Assembly: GCF_001602095.1 (NCBI RefSeq)
Contig: NZ_CP014991.1
Location: 434,001 to 498,000 of the forward strand
Reading direction: 5' to 3'
Source: Helicobacter himalayensis
GTDB taxonomy: Bacteria; Campylobacterota; Campylobacteria; Campylobacterales; Helicobacteraceae
Length of the DNA: 64,000 bases
Below are positions 34,423 to 43,358 of the stretch, in pieces. Below the pieces are notes generated by a model that was not told the origin of the DNA, did no database searches, and saw only the letters and a list, made by a program, of their open reading frames with translations. The position numbers and the translations under genes were made by a program. Position 1 is the first letter of the stretch; every line of letters begins with the position of its first letter.

Positions 34423-35497
34423 CGTCTATGCCTTCTTGGCTATCTTCACTTGCTTGCGACTTGTATATTTCAAAGTGTTTGTTCTCTTTTTTCGCAGATC
34501 CTAGTGCTTCTTTAGTGTTTTCAAGATTCTGTTCTACGCTTAAAGTTGTGTCAAATTTACTAATGCCAACCACCACTTCGAGATTTACCTGCTCATCGTT
34601 TATATATACATTGCTTGTTTTTAGGATGTTGAGCATTTCTTTGATAAATTCTTGACTTTGAGATTCTGTAATATTGCGTATAAACACGCCAAATTCAGAA
34701 TCCCCAAGATAGCAAAGGCTATCATTTTTGCCAAGCTGGTCAAGAAGTATTTTTGAAACCATCTTAATAGTTGTGATAAACGATTTTTTATCCTTGAGTG
34801 CTTTAAGTAAATTTTCGCCCAGCTCTATTACACAAAGCACGCCATTGCACGCAAGATCAGAATCTATCTGGCATTCTTTGGCAAGTTGAGAAAGGAAAAA
34901 CTCCTTATTATAAATCCCAAGCGTGGTATCATACATAGAGTTCTTTTTCATATCAAGCAGTTCTTCATAAGTCGCGCCATAAGATTTTGCAATCCCTTTG
35001 ATTTGGTTAAACACACTTTGATACGCACTTTGCACATCTTTTAAGAGAATCTTAATAGCGTTTTTGCTCGCAAATGGATTTTCTATATTTTCTATCTCTG
35101 TGATTTTTTCTTGCGTTTTTTGCTCGATTTTTTCTAGATTCTTACACACCACACCAATACTTTCTAATATTAACTTTATCCCGCCAAAGCTCCTATCAAC
35201 ATTCTTTTCAAGCGCGATAATTTTAGTCGTATAGTCGCGCGCTTCCCTTGCGTGGATAATTTTATTTTTGACTTCTTCATTAGTTTCTTGCTTAAGGTTG
35301 CGCTCAAAAATACTTTCAAAATTTTCCGGAAACGGTAAAATATTCTCATCCTCGAGAATCTGCATAGTTTTTTTGGAAATATCTCTTAAATGCTCTTTGG
35401 CTAGGCTTTCTGTATCGGCTTCTATCTTGTCTGTTGGCGTGTCACTTTCAAGCTCTAGCCCCAAGCTCCCAAAAAAATCATTATTATTGTCTAGCAT
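34391..35497 (-). CDS. Degenerate GGDEF-domain protein
   Basis: The N-terminal half (residues 1-180) is helical with acidic segments. Residues 187-350 resemble a diguanylate cyclase: [14 protein letters not shown] stands for the usual D-x-LTGLxNR start, and [11 protein letters not shown] (Gly265-Phe269) for the GGDEF active loop. The central residues are altered (GDSEF), and no inhibitory RxxD site is obvious, so cyclase activity is doubtful; it may bind c-di-GMP or GTP or only mediate contacts. It lies 9 bases after clpP and overlaps def by 32 bases, so it is expressed with the proteolysis/maturation genes. I know of no named orthologue. Confidence 0.75.
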   Translation of the reverse strand: MLDNNNDFFGSLGLELESDTPTDKIEADTESLAKEHLRDISKKTMQILEDENILPFPENFESIFERNLKQETNEEVKNKIIHAREARDYTTKIIALEKNVDRSFGGIKLILESIGVVCKNLEKIEQKTQEKITEIENIENPFASKNAIKILLKDVQSAYQSVFNQIKGIAKSYGATYEELLDMKKNSMYDTTLGIYNKEFFLSQLAKECQIDSDLACNGVLCVIELGENLLKALKDKKSFITTIKMVSKILLDQLGKNDSLCYLGDSEFGVFIRNITESQSQEFIKEMLNILKTSNVYINDEQVNLEVVVGISKFDTTLSVEQNLENTKEALGSAKKENKHFEIYKSQASEDSQEGIDDDFGNFEIPQ

Positions 35498-35506
35498 CTT
35501 TTGCCC

Positions 35507-36094
35507 TTATTTTAAGCTTTTGTTTAAAATCTCATCGACTAGCCCATACTCCTTTGCTTCCTCGCTACTCATAAAAAAGTCTCTTTCCGTGTCTTGCGAA
35601 ACTTTTTTAATACTTTGTCCTGTGTTTTTTGCCATAATTTCATTGAGAATCTTTTTCAAGCGCAGAATCTCTTTTGTCTGAATCTCAATATCTGTCGCTT
35701 GCCCCTGCGCGCCACCTAATGGCTGGTGAATCATAATGCGTGAATTTGGCAAGGAATAGCGCTTGCCCTTAGTTCCGCTACTAAGCAAAAATGCTCCAGC
35801 ACTCGCAGCCTGTCCAATACAAATCGTGCAAATATCTGGGCGGATATAATTCATCGTATCATAAATGCTAAATGCGCTTGTAATCACGCCTCCGGGGGAA
35901 TTGATATAAAAATTTATATCTTTCTCTGGATCCTCTGCTTCTAAGAAAAGCAATTGTGCGACAATAGAGCTTGCCACATGGTCATTTATCTCCCCACTTA
36001 GCAAAATAATGCGATCTTTTAAAAGGCGAGAGTAAATATCATAACTGCGCTCCCCTCTACCTGTGCGCTCAATCACATAAGGAATATAAGTCAT
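35507..36094 (-). CDS. clpP: ATP-dependent Clp protease proteolytic subunit
   Basis: The 195-residue serine protease forms the two-ring chamber that degrades proteins fed by ClpX or ClpA. The catalytic Ser is in [16 protein letters not shown], the His in [14 protein letters not shown], and the Asp in [11 protein letters not shown]. The N-terminal [17 protein letters not shown] is conserved. It lies 37 bases after tig, a widespread pairing, and is followed by the GGDEF-like gene. Confidence 0.98.
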   Translation of the reverse strand: MTYIPYVIERTGRGERSYDIYSRLLKDRIILLSGEINDHVASSIVAQLLFLEAEDPEKDINFYINSPGGVITSAFSIYDTMNYIRPDICTICIGQAASAGAFLLSSGTKGKRYSLPNSRIMIHQPLGGAQGQATDIEIQTKEILRLKKILNEIMAKNTGQSIKKVSQDTERDFFMSSEEAKEYGLVDEILNKSLK

Positions 36095-36131
36095 AACCTG
36101 TCCTTTTTTTGTTTTTAAAATTGAAATCTAT

Positions 36132-37526
36132 TCAAGAATCTTTTATTGTCTTTGACGTGCTTTTTGGCTTTTCGCCCTCTTGCGAGGTTTTAGAATCTTT
36201 AGATTCCTTGAGCTTCTTAGAATCTTCTAATTTAGAATCAAGCAAGAAGTTTAGAACCCTATCTTCAATCATCGCCATTTTAATCGCTGGTAAAAGATTA
36301 TTTGCCTTATAATACTCCATCATTGCCTTTGGATCCTGCCCCATCATCATAGATTCATAATAAATTGTCTGCAACACTTCATTATCTGAAATGACAATAT
36401 TATTTTTCTTTGCGAGCGCGTCCATAATGAAAGTTACTTGCACGCTTTTTTGCGCCTCTTCTTTGAAACTATCGCGCTTCGCCTTAGCTTTTTTCTCATC
36501 GTTTTTGATTTCTTCAAACTCTTCTGGCGTGATAGCGTTTAGCGCATTGCGGAATAAAATATCCATTTCTTGCTCGACAATAAGCTCTGGTAAATCAAAG
36601 CTAATCTCTTTAATAAGCGCAGTCAAAAGCTTTTCTTTCAATTCTTTATTATATGCATTTGTTTTATTTTCCACTTCTAATTGTTCTTTAATGGCGTCTT
36701 TCAATCCTTCCAATGTGCCAGAATCCCCAAGCACAGATTTTGCAAACGCATCATCAATTTTTGGCAATTCTTTTTGTGAAATCTTATGCACGCTGACTTT
36801 AAACTCCGCATTTTTGCCTGCTAAATGCGCTGCGTTATATTCCTCCGGAAAGCTAACCTGAATCGTCTTATTTTCTCCTGCTTTCATACCAATAAGAGAA
36901 TCTTCAAAGCCCGGGATAAACTGATTTGAGCCAATGCTAAGATTATAATTCTCTCCATTACCGCCTTCAAACGCCTTCCCATCGACAAAACCTTCAAAAT
37001 CAATTGTCGCTATATCATCTTTTGCAAGTGTATGTGTTTTTGGCATTTCCTTAAGCGGCGCGCGTGATTTTGCGATTTCTTCTAAGCGCTCTTCAATTTG
37101 CTTTTTGCTAACAGCCGGGAGTTTGACTTCTGGCACGCAAGAAAGCGCCTTATCTACATTAAATTCTGGTGTGAGAGAAATTTTTATCTCCACATCAATT
37201 TGTCCATCTTTTTCCTCAAACTTTGTAATTGCGGGATTGCCTAGAATCTGCGTGTGTGAAATCCCTAATTTTTTCGCACCTTCTGTGAGTAAATCTTGAA
37301 TCGCTTCTTGCTTAGAATCTTGGTCGATTTGCTCTTTGTAGCGCATTTGGATAAGGTTTTTTGGCACTTTACCTTTTCTAAAACCATCAAGCTTTATGTT
37401 TTTTGCGATTTTTTTAATCACACCCTCAATCTTTTCTTCCAAAGTCTTTTTGGAGATATTCCCGCTCACACTTGCATTTGCGGAATTGTATTTTTGCGTA
37501 TTGATAGTAGAAGTTGTAGAATCCAT
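36132..37526 (-). CDS. tig: Trigger factor
   Basis: A ribosome-bound chaperone with peptidyl-prolyl isomerase activity. The ribosome-docking signature GFRKGKVPKN lies near residue 50. The FKBP-like domain includes DDIATIDFEGFVDGKAFEGG and FIPGFEDSLIGM, and a long helical C-domain follows. The start at 37526 is chosen because GGAAAG precedes it and because the upstream extension of 30 residues lacks homology. The 464-residue protein has an extra Lys/Ser-rich tail (LEDSKKLKESKDSK). Confidence 0.93.
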   Translation of the reverse strand: MDSTTSTINTQKYNSANASVSGNISKKTLEEKIEGVIKKIAKNIKLDGFRKGKVPKNLIQMRYKEQIDQDSKQEAIQDLLTEGAKKLGISHTQILGNPAITKFEEKDGQIDVEIKISLTPEFNVDKALSCVPEVKLPAVSKKQIEERLEEIAKSRAPLKEMPKTHTLAKDDIATIDFEGFVDGKAFEGGNGENYNLSIGSNQFIPGFEDSLIGMKAGENKTIQVSFPEEYNAAHLAGKNAEFKVSVHKISQKELPKIDDAFAKSVLGDSGTLEGLKDAIKEQLEVENKTNAYNKELKEKLLTALIKEISFDLPELIVEQEMDILFRNALNAITPEEFEEIKNDEKKAKAKRDSFKEEAQKSVQVTFIMDALAKKNNIVISDNEVLQTIYYESMMMGQDPKAMMEYYKANNLLPAIKMAMIEDRVLNFLLDSKLEDSKKLKESKDSKTSQEGEKPKSTSKTIKDS

Positions 37527-37618
37527 ATCTTTCCTTAATGAGTTATGAAGTATAATGCGCGCGCATTCTAGCAAAAGATTCTTAAAATTTAGATTATTAT
37601 TACAAAAGGGACGCATAT

Positions 37619-38968
37619 ATGCCGCTTTCGCAAATCCGCCAAAAACTCAAAAATAATATCAACCTCTCTCCTAGCTTTGGCAATGTGATAAAAGTTATGC
37701 CAAATATGATTGTCGCACACGGAATCCGCCCAAGTGTAGGCGATATTGTGGAGTTTATCTCTAAAGATTCTCAAAATGAAAATTTTCAAACGCATCAAAA
37801 TCGCCAAAAAGAGCAAAGCAGAGAGCTGGGAATGGTAAGCGCGATTGAAGAAGATTCTTTTTTAATAAGCCCATTTTCCTTTGTAGAAGGACGCAAAAGT
37901 GGGGATATTGTGCGGATTGTGAATCCGGGCTTGCAAATCCCAGTGGGCGATGCGCTCAAAGGACGCATTATTAATCCGCTAGGCGTGCCAATTGATGATA
38001 AAGGCGCAATTTTTACAACTGATACCACACCACTTATGCGCCCACCCATAGGCGCGATGAAGCGTGGCGTGATAGATGAGATTTTTAGCGTTGGGGTGAA
38101 AAGTATTGATGGCTTGCTAACCTGTGGCAAAGGGCAAAAAATGGGAATCTTCGCAGGCTCGGGTGTTGGGAAATCTAGCCTTATGGGAATGATTGTCCAA
38201 GGTGCGCAGGCGCAGATTAAAGTTATCGCGCTTATTGGAGAGCGTGGGAGAGAAGTGCCAGAATTTGTGCAAAAAAATCTCGGCAATGATTTGACAAACA
38301 CGATTATTATTGTCGCCACGAGCGATGATTCTCCACTTATGCGCAAATACGGGGCTTTTAGTGCGATGGCGATTGCGGAGTATTTCAAACAGCTTGGTAA
38401 TGATGTGCTTTTTATTATGGATTCTGTGACGCGTTTTGCAATGGCGCAGAGAGAAATCGGGCTTTCCCTCGGCGAACCACCCACAAGCAAGGGCTACCCA
38501 CCCTCAACTCTCACGCTTTTACCACAACTTATGGAGCGCGCGGGCAAGGAAGAGGGTGTTGGCTCAATTACAGCATTTTTTACGATTTTGGTTGAAGGCG
38601 ATGATTTAAGCGACCCTATTGCGGATCAAAGTCGCTCGATTTTGGACGGGCATATCGTGCTTTCACGCGAGCTTACAGATTTTGGGATTTACCCACCCAT
38701 TCAGATTCTCTCTTCTGCTTCAAGGCTTTTAAATGATATTGTGAGTCCCGCACATTTACAGGCGGTGCGGAAGTTTAGGCGCTTGTATGCGTTATTGAAA
38801 GAAAATGAGGTGCTTATACGCATTGGTGCGTATCAAAAAGGAAGCGACCCTGAGCTTGATGAAGCGCTTAGTAAAAAGACGTTGATGGAGGATTTTCTCA
38901 GGCAGGATTTGAAGCAAAAGTGGGAATTTGGCAAAACTTTAGAGCAGTTGCAAGTGATTATGGACTAA
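37619..38968 (+). CDS. fliI: Flagellar type III export ATPase FliI
   Basis: FliI energises export of rod, hook and filament subunits. The Walker A motif FAGSGVGKSSLMGM, RGREVPEFVQ, LFIMDSVTRFAMAQRE (Walker B) and EPPTSKGYPPSTL are all present. At 449 residues it is slightly longer than usual because of a Gln/Asn-rich insertion near residues 45-65 (DSQNENFQTHQNRQKE). It starts 92 bases from the divergent tig gene. fliQ, next to fliI in H. pylori, lies far away here (62707). Confidence 0.96.
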   Translation: MPLSQIRQKLKNNINLSPSFGNVIKVMPNMIVAHGIRPSVGDIVEFISKDSQNENFQTHQNRQKEQSRELGMVSAIEEDSFLISPFSFVEGRKSGDIVRIVNPGLQIPVGDALKGRIINPLGVPIDDKGAIFTTDTTPLMRPPIGAMKRGVIDEIFSVGVKSIDGLLTCGKGQKMGIFAGSGVGKSSLMGMIVQGAQAQIKVIALIGERGREVPEFVQKNLGNDLTNTIIIVATSDDSPLMRKYGAFSAMAIAEYFKQLGNDVLFIMDSVTRFAMAQREIGLSLGEPPTSKGYPPSTLTLLPQLMERAGKEEGVGSITAFFTILVEGDDLSDPIADQSRSILDGHIVLSRELTDFGIYPPIQILSSASRLLNDIVSPAHLQAVRKFRRLYALLKENEVLIRIGAYQKGSDPELDEALSKKTLMEDFLRQDLKQKWEFGKTLEQLQVIMD

Positions 38969-38977
38969 GTTTTTTGC

Positions 38978-38983
38978 TACAAT
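38978..38983 (+). promoter_or_regulatory. -10 box of galE
   Basis: TACAAT in TTGCTACAATGACACC, 62 bases before the galE start and 9 bases after the fliI stop. Confidence 0.5.
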
Positions 38984-39044
38984 GACACCTTTTTTGCAAA
39001 TGCAACTTTTAGTTTGTAAATTTTTATTTTTAAAGGATTTTAGA

Positions 39045-40082
39045 ATGCAAACCTTTCTTTTTACCGGTGCGAGTGGCTATATCGGCTCTCATAGTGCGTT
39101 TTGGTTTTTGCGCAATAGAGATGAGTGCAAAATTGTCATTTATGACAATCTAAGCACGGGCTTTGCACAAAATTATGAATACTTGCAGTCTGTATTCCCC
39201 AATCGCGTGGAGTTTGTCAAAGGTGATTTAAGCGAGAGCGCAAAGCTGGATTCTCTTTTTTCAAAACATAATTTTAGTGCGGTGGTGCATTTTGCTGCAT
39301 CGCTCATTGTGAGTGAATCTGTAAGTCTTCCGCTAGTGTATTACAAAAACAACACGCTTAACACCACGCTTTTAATCGAGCTTTGCATAAAATATGGAAT
39401 CCAAAAATTTATCTTTAGCTCGACTGCTGCGGTGTATGGAGAGCCAGATTCTAAACTTATCCCAATTATAGAATCCGCCCCACTCGCTCCAATAAATCCT
39501 TATGGTGCGAGCAAAATGATGAGCGAGCGCGTGCTTATGGATACGCATATCGCAAATCCGAACTTTAATTACGCGATTTTGCGTTATTTTAATGTCGCAG
39601 GGGCGAGTAGTGCGAATACTCAAGAGCTTTTAGATTCTAGTCGTGGTTTGGGACAAAGGAGCAAAAACGCCACGCATCTCATCAAAGTGGCTTGTGAGTG
39701 CGCGAGCGGAAAAAGAGAAGGTATGAGCATTTTTGGCAAAAATTACAAAACGCCAGATGGCACTTGCGTGCGCGATTATATCCATATTGATGACTTAGCC
39801 AGCGCCCACCTTTGCGCGCTCAAATTTTTAGAATCCACCAAACAAAGCGAAGTTTTCAATGTCGGCTATGGTAGGGGTTATAGTGTCAGCGAAGTAGTGG
39901 AAATGGTGAAAAAGGTGAGCGGTGTAGATTTCAAAGTTATAGATTCTGCCCCGCGCACGGGCGATCCAGCAATTTTAGTAGCGGATAATTTCAAAATAAA
40001 GCACCTCACTTCGTGGAAACCGCAATTTGATGATTTAGCTTTTATTATCAAAAGCGCGTATGAGTGGGAAAAGGCGTTTTAA
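39045..40082 (+). CDS. galE: UDP-glucose 4-epimerase
   Basis: An extended short-chain dehydrogenase of 345 residues. It shows the NAD site FTGASGYIGSHSAFWF, the Ser/Thr region FSSTAAVYGE, the catalytic NPYGASKMMSE (YxxxK) and a C-terminal substrate domain. It interconverts UDP-glucose and UDP-galactose, and possibly the N-acetyl forms, for lipopolysaccharide. The ATG at 39045 is preferred over one at 38982 because AAAGGA precedes it and the Rossmann motif then begins at residue 6. Confidence 0.92.
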   Translation: MQTFLFTGASGYIGSHSAFWFLRNRDECKIVIYDNLSTGFAQNYEYLQSVFPNRVEFVKGDLSESAKLDSLFSKHNFSAVVHFAASLIVSESVSLPLVYYKNNTLNTTLLIELCIKYGIQKFIFSSTAAVYGEPDSKLIPIIESAPLAPINPYGASKMMSERVLMDTHIANPNFNYAILRYFNVAGASSANTQELLDSSRGLGQRSKNATHLIKVACECASGKREGMSIFGKNYKTPDGTCVRDYIHIDDLASAHLCALKFLESTKQSEVFNVGYGRGYSVSEVVEMVKKVSGVDFKVIDSAPRTGDPAILVADNFKIKHLTSWKPQFDDLAFIIKSAYEWEKAF

Positions 40083-40153
40083 TTGCATTATAAATTATGG
40101 AACTAAAAATGCTAGGAGATTCTACAATCTCATAGAATCTTAAGGAAAAAACT

Positions 40154-40330
40154 ATGAAAAAACTTTTTATTATAGGGATTTTTAGCATTTGTGGAATGTT
40201 TGCTTTGAATGCGTGCGGGAAGCCAAAGCCTGTGGGCTCGTATCAAGCGCTTGAGTGCAAAACAATCTGCGCGAAAGGAGAATGCCAGCAGCAGTGCGTC
40301 AATGTAAGCGGGGATTATTACAAAAAATAA
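40154..40330 (+). CDS. Small Cys-rich lipoprotein (58 residues)
   Basis: A short gene starting MKKLFIIGIFSICGMFALNA with the lipobox LNAC, so Cys21 should be acylated and the mature part is only 38 residues. That part holds four further Cys in the pattern C-x3-C-x5-C-x3-C (ECKTICAKGECQQQCVNV), which could form two disulfides or bind a metal. AAGGA precedes the ATG. It stands 71 bases after galE and 34 bases before the HD gene. I do not recognise a family. Confidence 0.7.
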   Translation: MKKLFIIGIFSICGMFALNACGKPKPVGSYQALECKTICAKGECQQQCVNVSGDYYKK

Positions 40331-40364
40331 TTTTTTAAAATCTTAAGCTCACAACAAAGTCTAA

Positions 40365-41603
40365 ATGATGTCACAATCCACAACGCCCACCACACCACCA
40401 AGCCAGCTAAAGTCCCCGCGCTTAAAAGGCGCGCTTTTACGCAAAATTTTTATCGCTGCAAGTATCCGTAGATGGAATGATCAAGCCACGCCGGTGGAAT
40501 TTGTTGAGCTTGATAAACAGGCGCATAAAATCGTCATTGCCTATCTTTTAGCTCGCTATGAAGAGTTAGAAAATGGCGCGAAAATTGACTGGGAGCGCCT
40601 TATTTTGCAATTTTGCTTTGAATTTTTCGAGCGCGTGGTGCTTACAGACATTAAGCCTCCGGTGTTTCATCAGCTTGTCAAAACGCATAATAATGAGCTT
40701 GTAAAATTTGTGCTAAAAAATTTAGAATCTGATTTGGGTGCGTATGAATTTTTCCCAAAAATGGGTGAATATCTTACCTCGCATAGAGAAAATTTGGAAA
40801 AAAAGATTCTCAAAGCCTCGCATTATTACGCTTCAAAATGGGAGTTTGACATCATCTATCGCTTTAATCCTGAAATGTATGATGTGCAAAATATTAAGGA
40901 CATTATCGATAGGCAGGTTGAAGAACATTACGAGCTAGCGGGTATGAAAAAAATTATGCTTTATAAGGACACGAGGGAGCTTATCACGATGTTTGGACAG
41001 CTAAGATTCCAAAAGCGTTGGAGTCAAACGCCCAGAATCCCAGCTACTTCTGTGTTAGGACACACGCTCATTGTGGCGTTAAGCGCGTATCTTTTAAGCT
41101 ATGATTTGCCGTGTTGTCCGCAAATGCGGATTAATCACTTCCTTTGTGGGCTTTTTCACGATTTGCCAGAAATTCTCACGCGCGATATTATCTCCCCAAT
41201 CAAACACACAATTAAGGGCTTAGATGAATTTATCAAAACCATAGAATCTCAAGCAGTGGGTGAGAAAATCCTCTCAAAAGTCCCGCATAACATACAAGAA
41301 GATATTCGCTATTTCACAGAAGATGAATTTAGCAATCGCTACAAAATTGATTGTTTCCCGCATAAGTCTTCAAGCGCACAAGAGCTTTTTGCAAAATTTA
41401 ACAAAGACAAATTTGAGCCAATTTGTGGGGAGTTTTTAAAGCTTTGTGATCATCTAAGTGCATTCTTAGAAGCAAAAATTTCAATTGCACACGGAATCTC
41501 AAGCCAAGATTTGGCACAAGGTGCGGAAGGACTTCTTGAAAGATGTGGAAAAAAAGAGCTTTGCGGGGTTGATTTGGGTGCGTTGTTTAGGGATTTTGAA
41601 TAA
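40365..41603 (+). CDS. HD-domain metal-dependent phosphohydrolase
   Basis: A 412-residue cytosolic protein. The HD motif is recognisable as GHTLIVALSAYLLSY followed by HFLCGLFHDLPEILTRDI and SPIKHTIKGLDEF, close to the YfbR/HD_3 type of hydrolases that act on nucleotides. The N-terminal 200 residues are helical and have no family I recognise. A Lys-rich, Pro/Thr-rich start (QSTTPTTPPSQLKSP) precedes them. The substrate is unknown. Confidence 0.8.
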   Translation: MMSQSTTPTTPPSQLKSPRLKGALLRKIFIAASIRRWNDQATPVEFVELDKQAHKIVIAYLLARYEELENGAKIDWERLILQFCFEFFERVVLTDIKPPVFHQLVKTHNNELVKFVLKNLESDLGAYEFFPKMGEYLTSHRENLEKKILKASHYYASKWEFDIIYRFNPEMYDVQNIKDIIDRQVEEHYELAGMKKIMLYKDTRELITMFGQLRFQKRWSQTPRIPATSVLGHTLIVALSAYLLSYDLPCCPQMRINHFLCGLFHDLPEILTRDIISPIKHTIKGLDEFIKTIESQAVGEKILSKVPHNIQEDIRYFTEDEFSNRYKIDCFPHKSSSAQELFAKFNKDKFEPICGEFLKLCDHLSAFLEAKISIAHGISSQDLAQGAEGLLERCGKKELCGVDLGALFRDFE

Positions 41604-41620
41604 CCCCTAAACAACAAGAT

Positions 41621-42127
41621 TTATTGTGTATCTGGCTCATCGTCAAAAATTTCAATAGATTCTATCTTATCACCGACTTTTAGAGAATCTAGCACCTTAA
41701 GACTTTCGCGTTTATTTGGCATAATGCGCCCAAACACCGTGTGCTCGCCATCTAAATGTGGTTGGTCTGCAAAGCAGATAAAAAACTGACTTCCACCTGT
41801 ATCGCGTCCAGCGTGCGCCATAGAGAGAGAGCCGCGCTTGTGCTGATTTGGGTTATTTGTGACTTCACACTTGATTCTATATCCCGGACCGCCTGTGCCA
41901 TCGCCTTTTGGACAGCCACCTTGCGCAACAAATCCACTGATTACACGATGAAAATTTAACCCATTATAAAAGCCCTTTTTTGCCAAAGTCGCGAAGTTTG
42001 TAACCGCTTGTGGCGCATCTTGTGGAAAAAGTTTGATGAGAATCTGCCCCTTACTTGTTGTGATAAGCGCAAAATTTAGCTTATCTAGCGTGTCTTGATT
42101 GATTTCAAAAGTTTTGAGTGCCTCCAT
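41621..42127 (-). CDS. ppiA: Cyclophilin-type peptidyl-prolyl cis-trans isomerase
   Basis: A 168-residue cyclophilin with NGLNFHRVISGFVAQGGCP, GSLSMAHAGRDTGGSQFFIC and LDGEHTVFGRI, containing the catalytic Arg and the Phe, Gln and His of the active site. There is no signal peptide, so it should act in the cytosol. An AAGGAG site precedes the start. It converges with the HD gene (17 bases apart) and diverges from the pseudoprotease gene. Confidence 0.93.
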   Translation of the reverse strand: MEALKTFEINQDTLDKLNFALITTSKGQILIKLFPQDAPQAVTNFATLAKKGFYNGLNFHRVISGFVAQGGCPKGDGTGGPGYRIKCEVTNNPNQHKRGSLSMAHAGRDTGGSQFFICFADQPHLDGEHTVFGRIMPNKRESLKVLDSLKVGDKIESIEIFDDEPDTQ

Positions 42128-42232
42128 TGACTGCTCCTTAACATAAAAATTCCTTAGGTTATAAAAGGTGGCGCGTATTTTACCGATATAGCCAATTATT
42201 TAAGCTTAAAAATTTTTATCACAAGGAAAAAC

Positions 42233-43270
42233 TTGCAAAATTTTTTTCAAAAACTTTCTATGATTGTTTTTTTATCGCTTTTATTCAGCGCGCACGCATT
42301 GGGCGATGTGATGCTAGAGGAAGTAGAAGAGATTGAATGGCTTGAAAAAAGCGCAGAATCCACACAAGAATTTTCCCAAAAAAATGCAGATTCTAGCGTA
42401 GATTTTCACTCGCTTAGCTCGCTTTTTTCCCAAAACACCACGCAGACAAATGAGAATCCCACAAACCCTATCTTGCCACAAAACCTTCTTCCACAACAAT
42501 ATATGCTAGAACACCCCTTGCCAAAGTGGATTTATGCCACGGCGATTATTGAAGTGTATTTTAGTGATGGTTCGCAGAGAATGGGCTTTGGCACGATGCT
42601 AGAAAATGGTTTGTTTATCACTTCTGCGCAGATTGTCTATGATGAGAAGCTTATCCCAAAAACCATTTACACCAAAATGCAAGATTCTAGCGCGCGCGTG
42701 CTTATCTGCACAAATAAGCTTAATGTTAAAGCTGTGGATACGCAAAACAATCTCGCACTTTTGGAATCTATCGCATCAACTGATGATTATTGTCATACGC
42801 GCGCAAAAAGCTACTATCACGACAGGATAGAAAAGCGCTATTTTATAGATATTTTCGCAAATCCAACACTTGCCAAAAAAAGCTCTTTTGATACGATGAA
42901 TGCGCAAAAAAACAACACAAAAGATTCTATGATTTTTTATGCTTTTGTAGAGAGTTATTATTCTTTTGTCCCAAAGGTGCTTGAAGATGGCGATTTCACA
43001 AAGGCAAAAAATGGCGTGCAAGGCGCGCAGGTGGCATCAGATATGCAAGATTCTCAAAATTTGCTCGCGGTGTATGATGATTTCGCATATGGCAGAGCAT
43101 TTTTTAGCAGCGATGGGGTGTTTTTGGGAATCCTTAGCGCAAAAGACAAGAATAATCAGCCAGTTTTTGCTAAAAGAGAGCTTATACAAGAATTTTTATG
43201 CTCTTTGCATCATCACGGAGTTTTAAAAGATAATGTCCTAAACTTCAAATGCACTCAAGGGCGCTTGTAG
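42233..43270 (+). CDS. Predicted secreted trypsin-like pseudoprotease
   Basis: A 345-residue protein with a signal peptide (residues 1-24, ending SAHALG), a low-complexity linker and a domain from about residue 98 that follows a trypsin/HtrA-like plan: GFGTMLENGLFITSAQIVY, then NNLALLESI, then GRAFFSSDGVFLGILS. At the triad positions His is Gln133, Asp is Asn173, and the GxSGG Ser loop is missing. It is probably an inactive periplasmic binding protein. The TTG start is used because AAGGA lies 5-9 bases upstream and the signal peptide begins there; an ATG at 42260 is the alternative. It lies before the ArsS-like kinase gene. Confidence 0.6.
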   Translation: MQNFFQKLSMIVFLSLLFSAHALGDVMLEEVEEIEWLEKSAESTQEFSQKNADSSVDFHSLSSLFSQNTTQTNENPTNPILPQNLLPQQYMLEHPLPKWIYATAIIEVYFSDGSQRMGFGTMLENGLFITSAQIVYDEKLIPKTIYTKMQDSSARVLICTNKLNVKAVDTQNNLALLESIASTDDYCHTRAKSYYHDRIEKRYFIDIFANPTLAKKSSFDTMNAQKNNTKDSMIFYAFVESYYSFVPKVLEDGDFTKAKNGVQGAQVASDMQDSQNLLAVYDDFAYGRAFFSSDGVFLGILSAKDKNNQPVFAKRELIQEFLCSLHHHGVLKDNVLNFKCTQGRL

Positions 43271-43301
43271 GGAATTGAAAAATTAGTTTGTGCTGGTGTG
43301 C

Positions 43302-43307
43302 TACAAT
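43302..43307 (+). promoter_or_regulatory. -10 box of the sensor kinase gene
   Basis: TACAAT in GTGCTACAATTTGC, 52 bases before the kinase start, after the stop of the pseudoprotease gene. Confidence 0.5.
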
Positions 43308-43358
43308 TTGCAGATTTAAAATCTCAACAAACACTTTTAAAACACACAAAGGCAGGCA

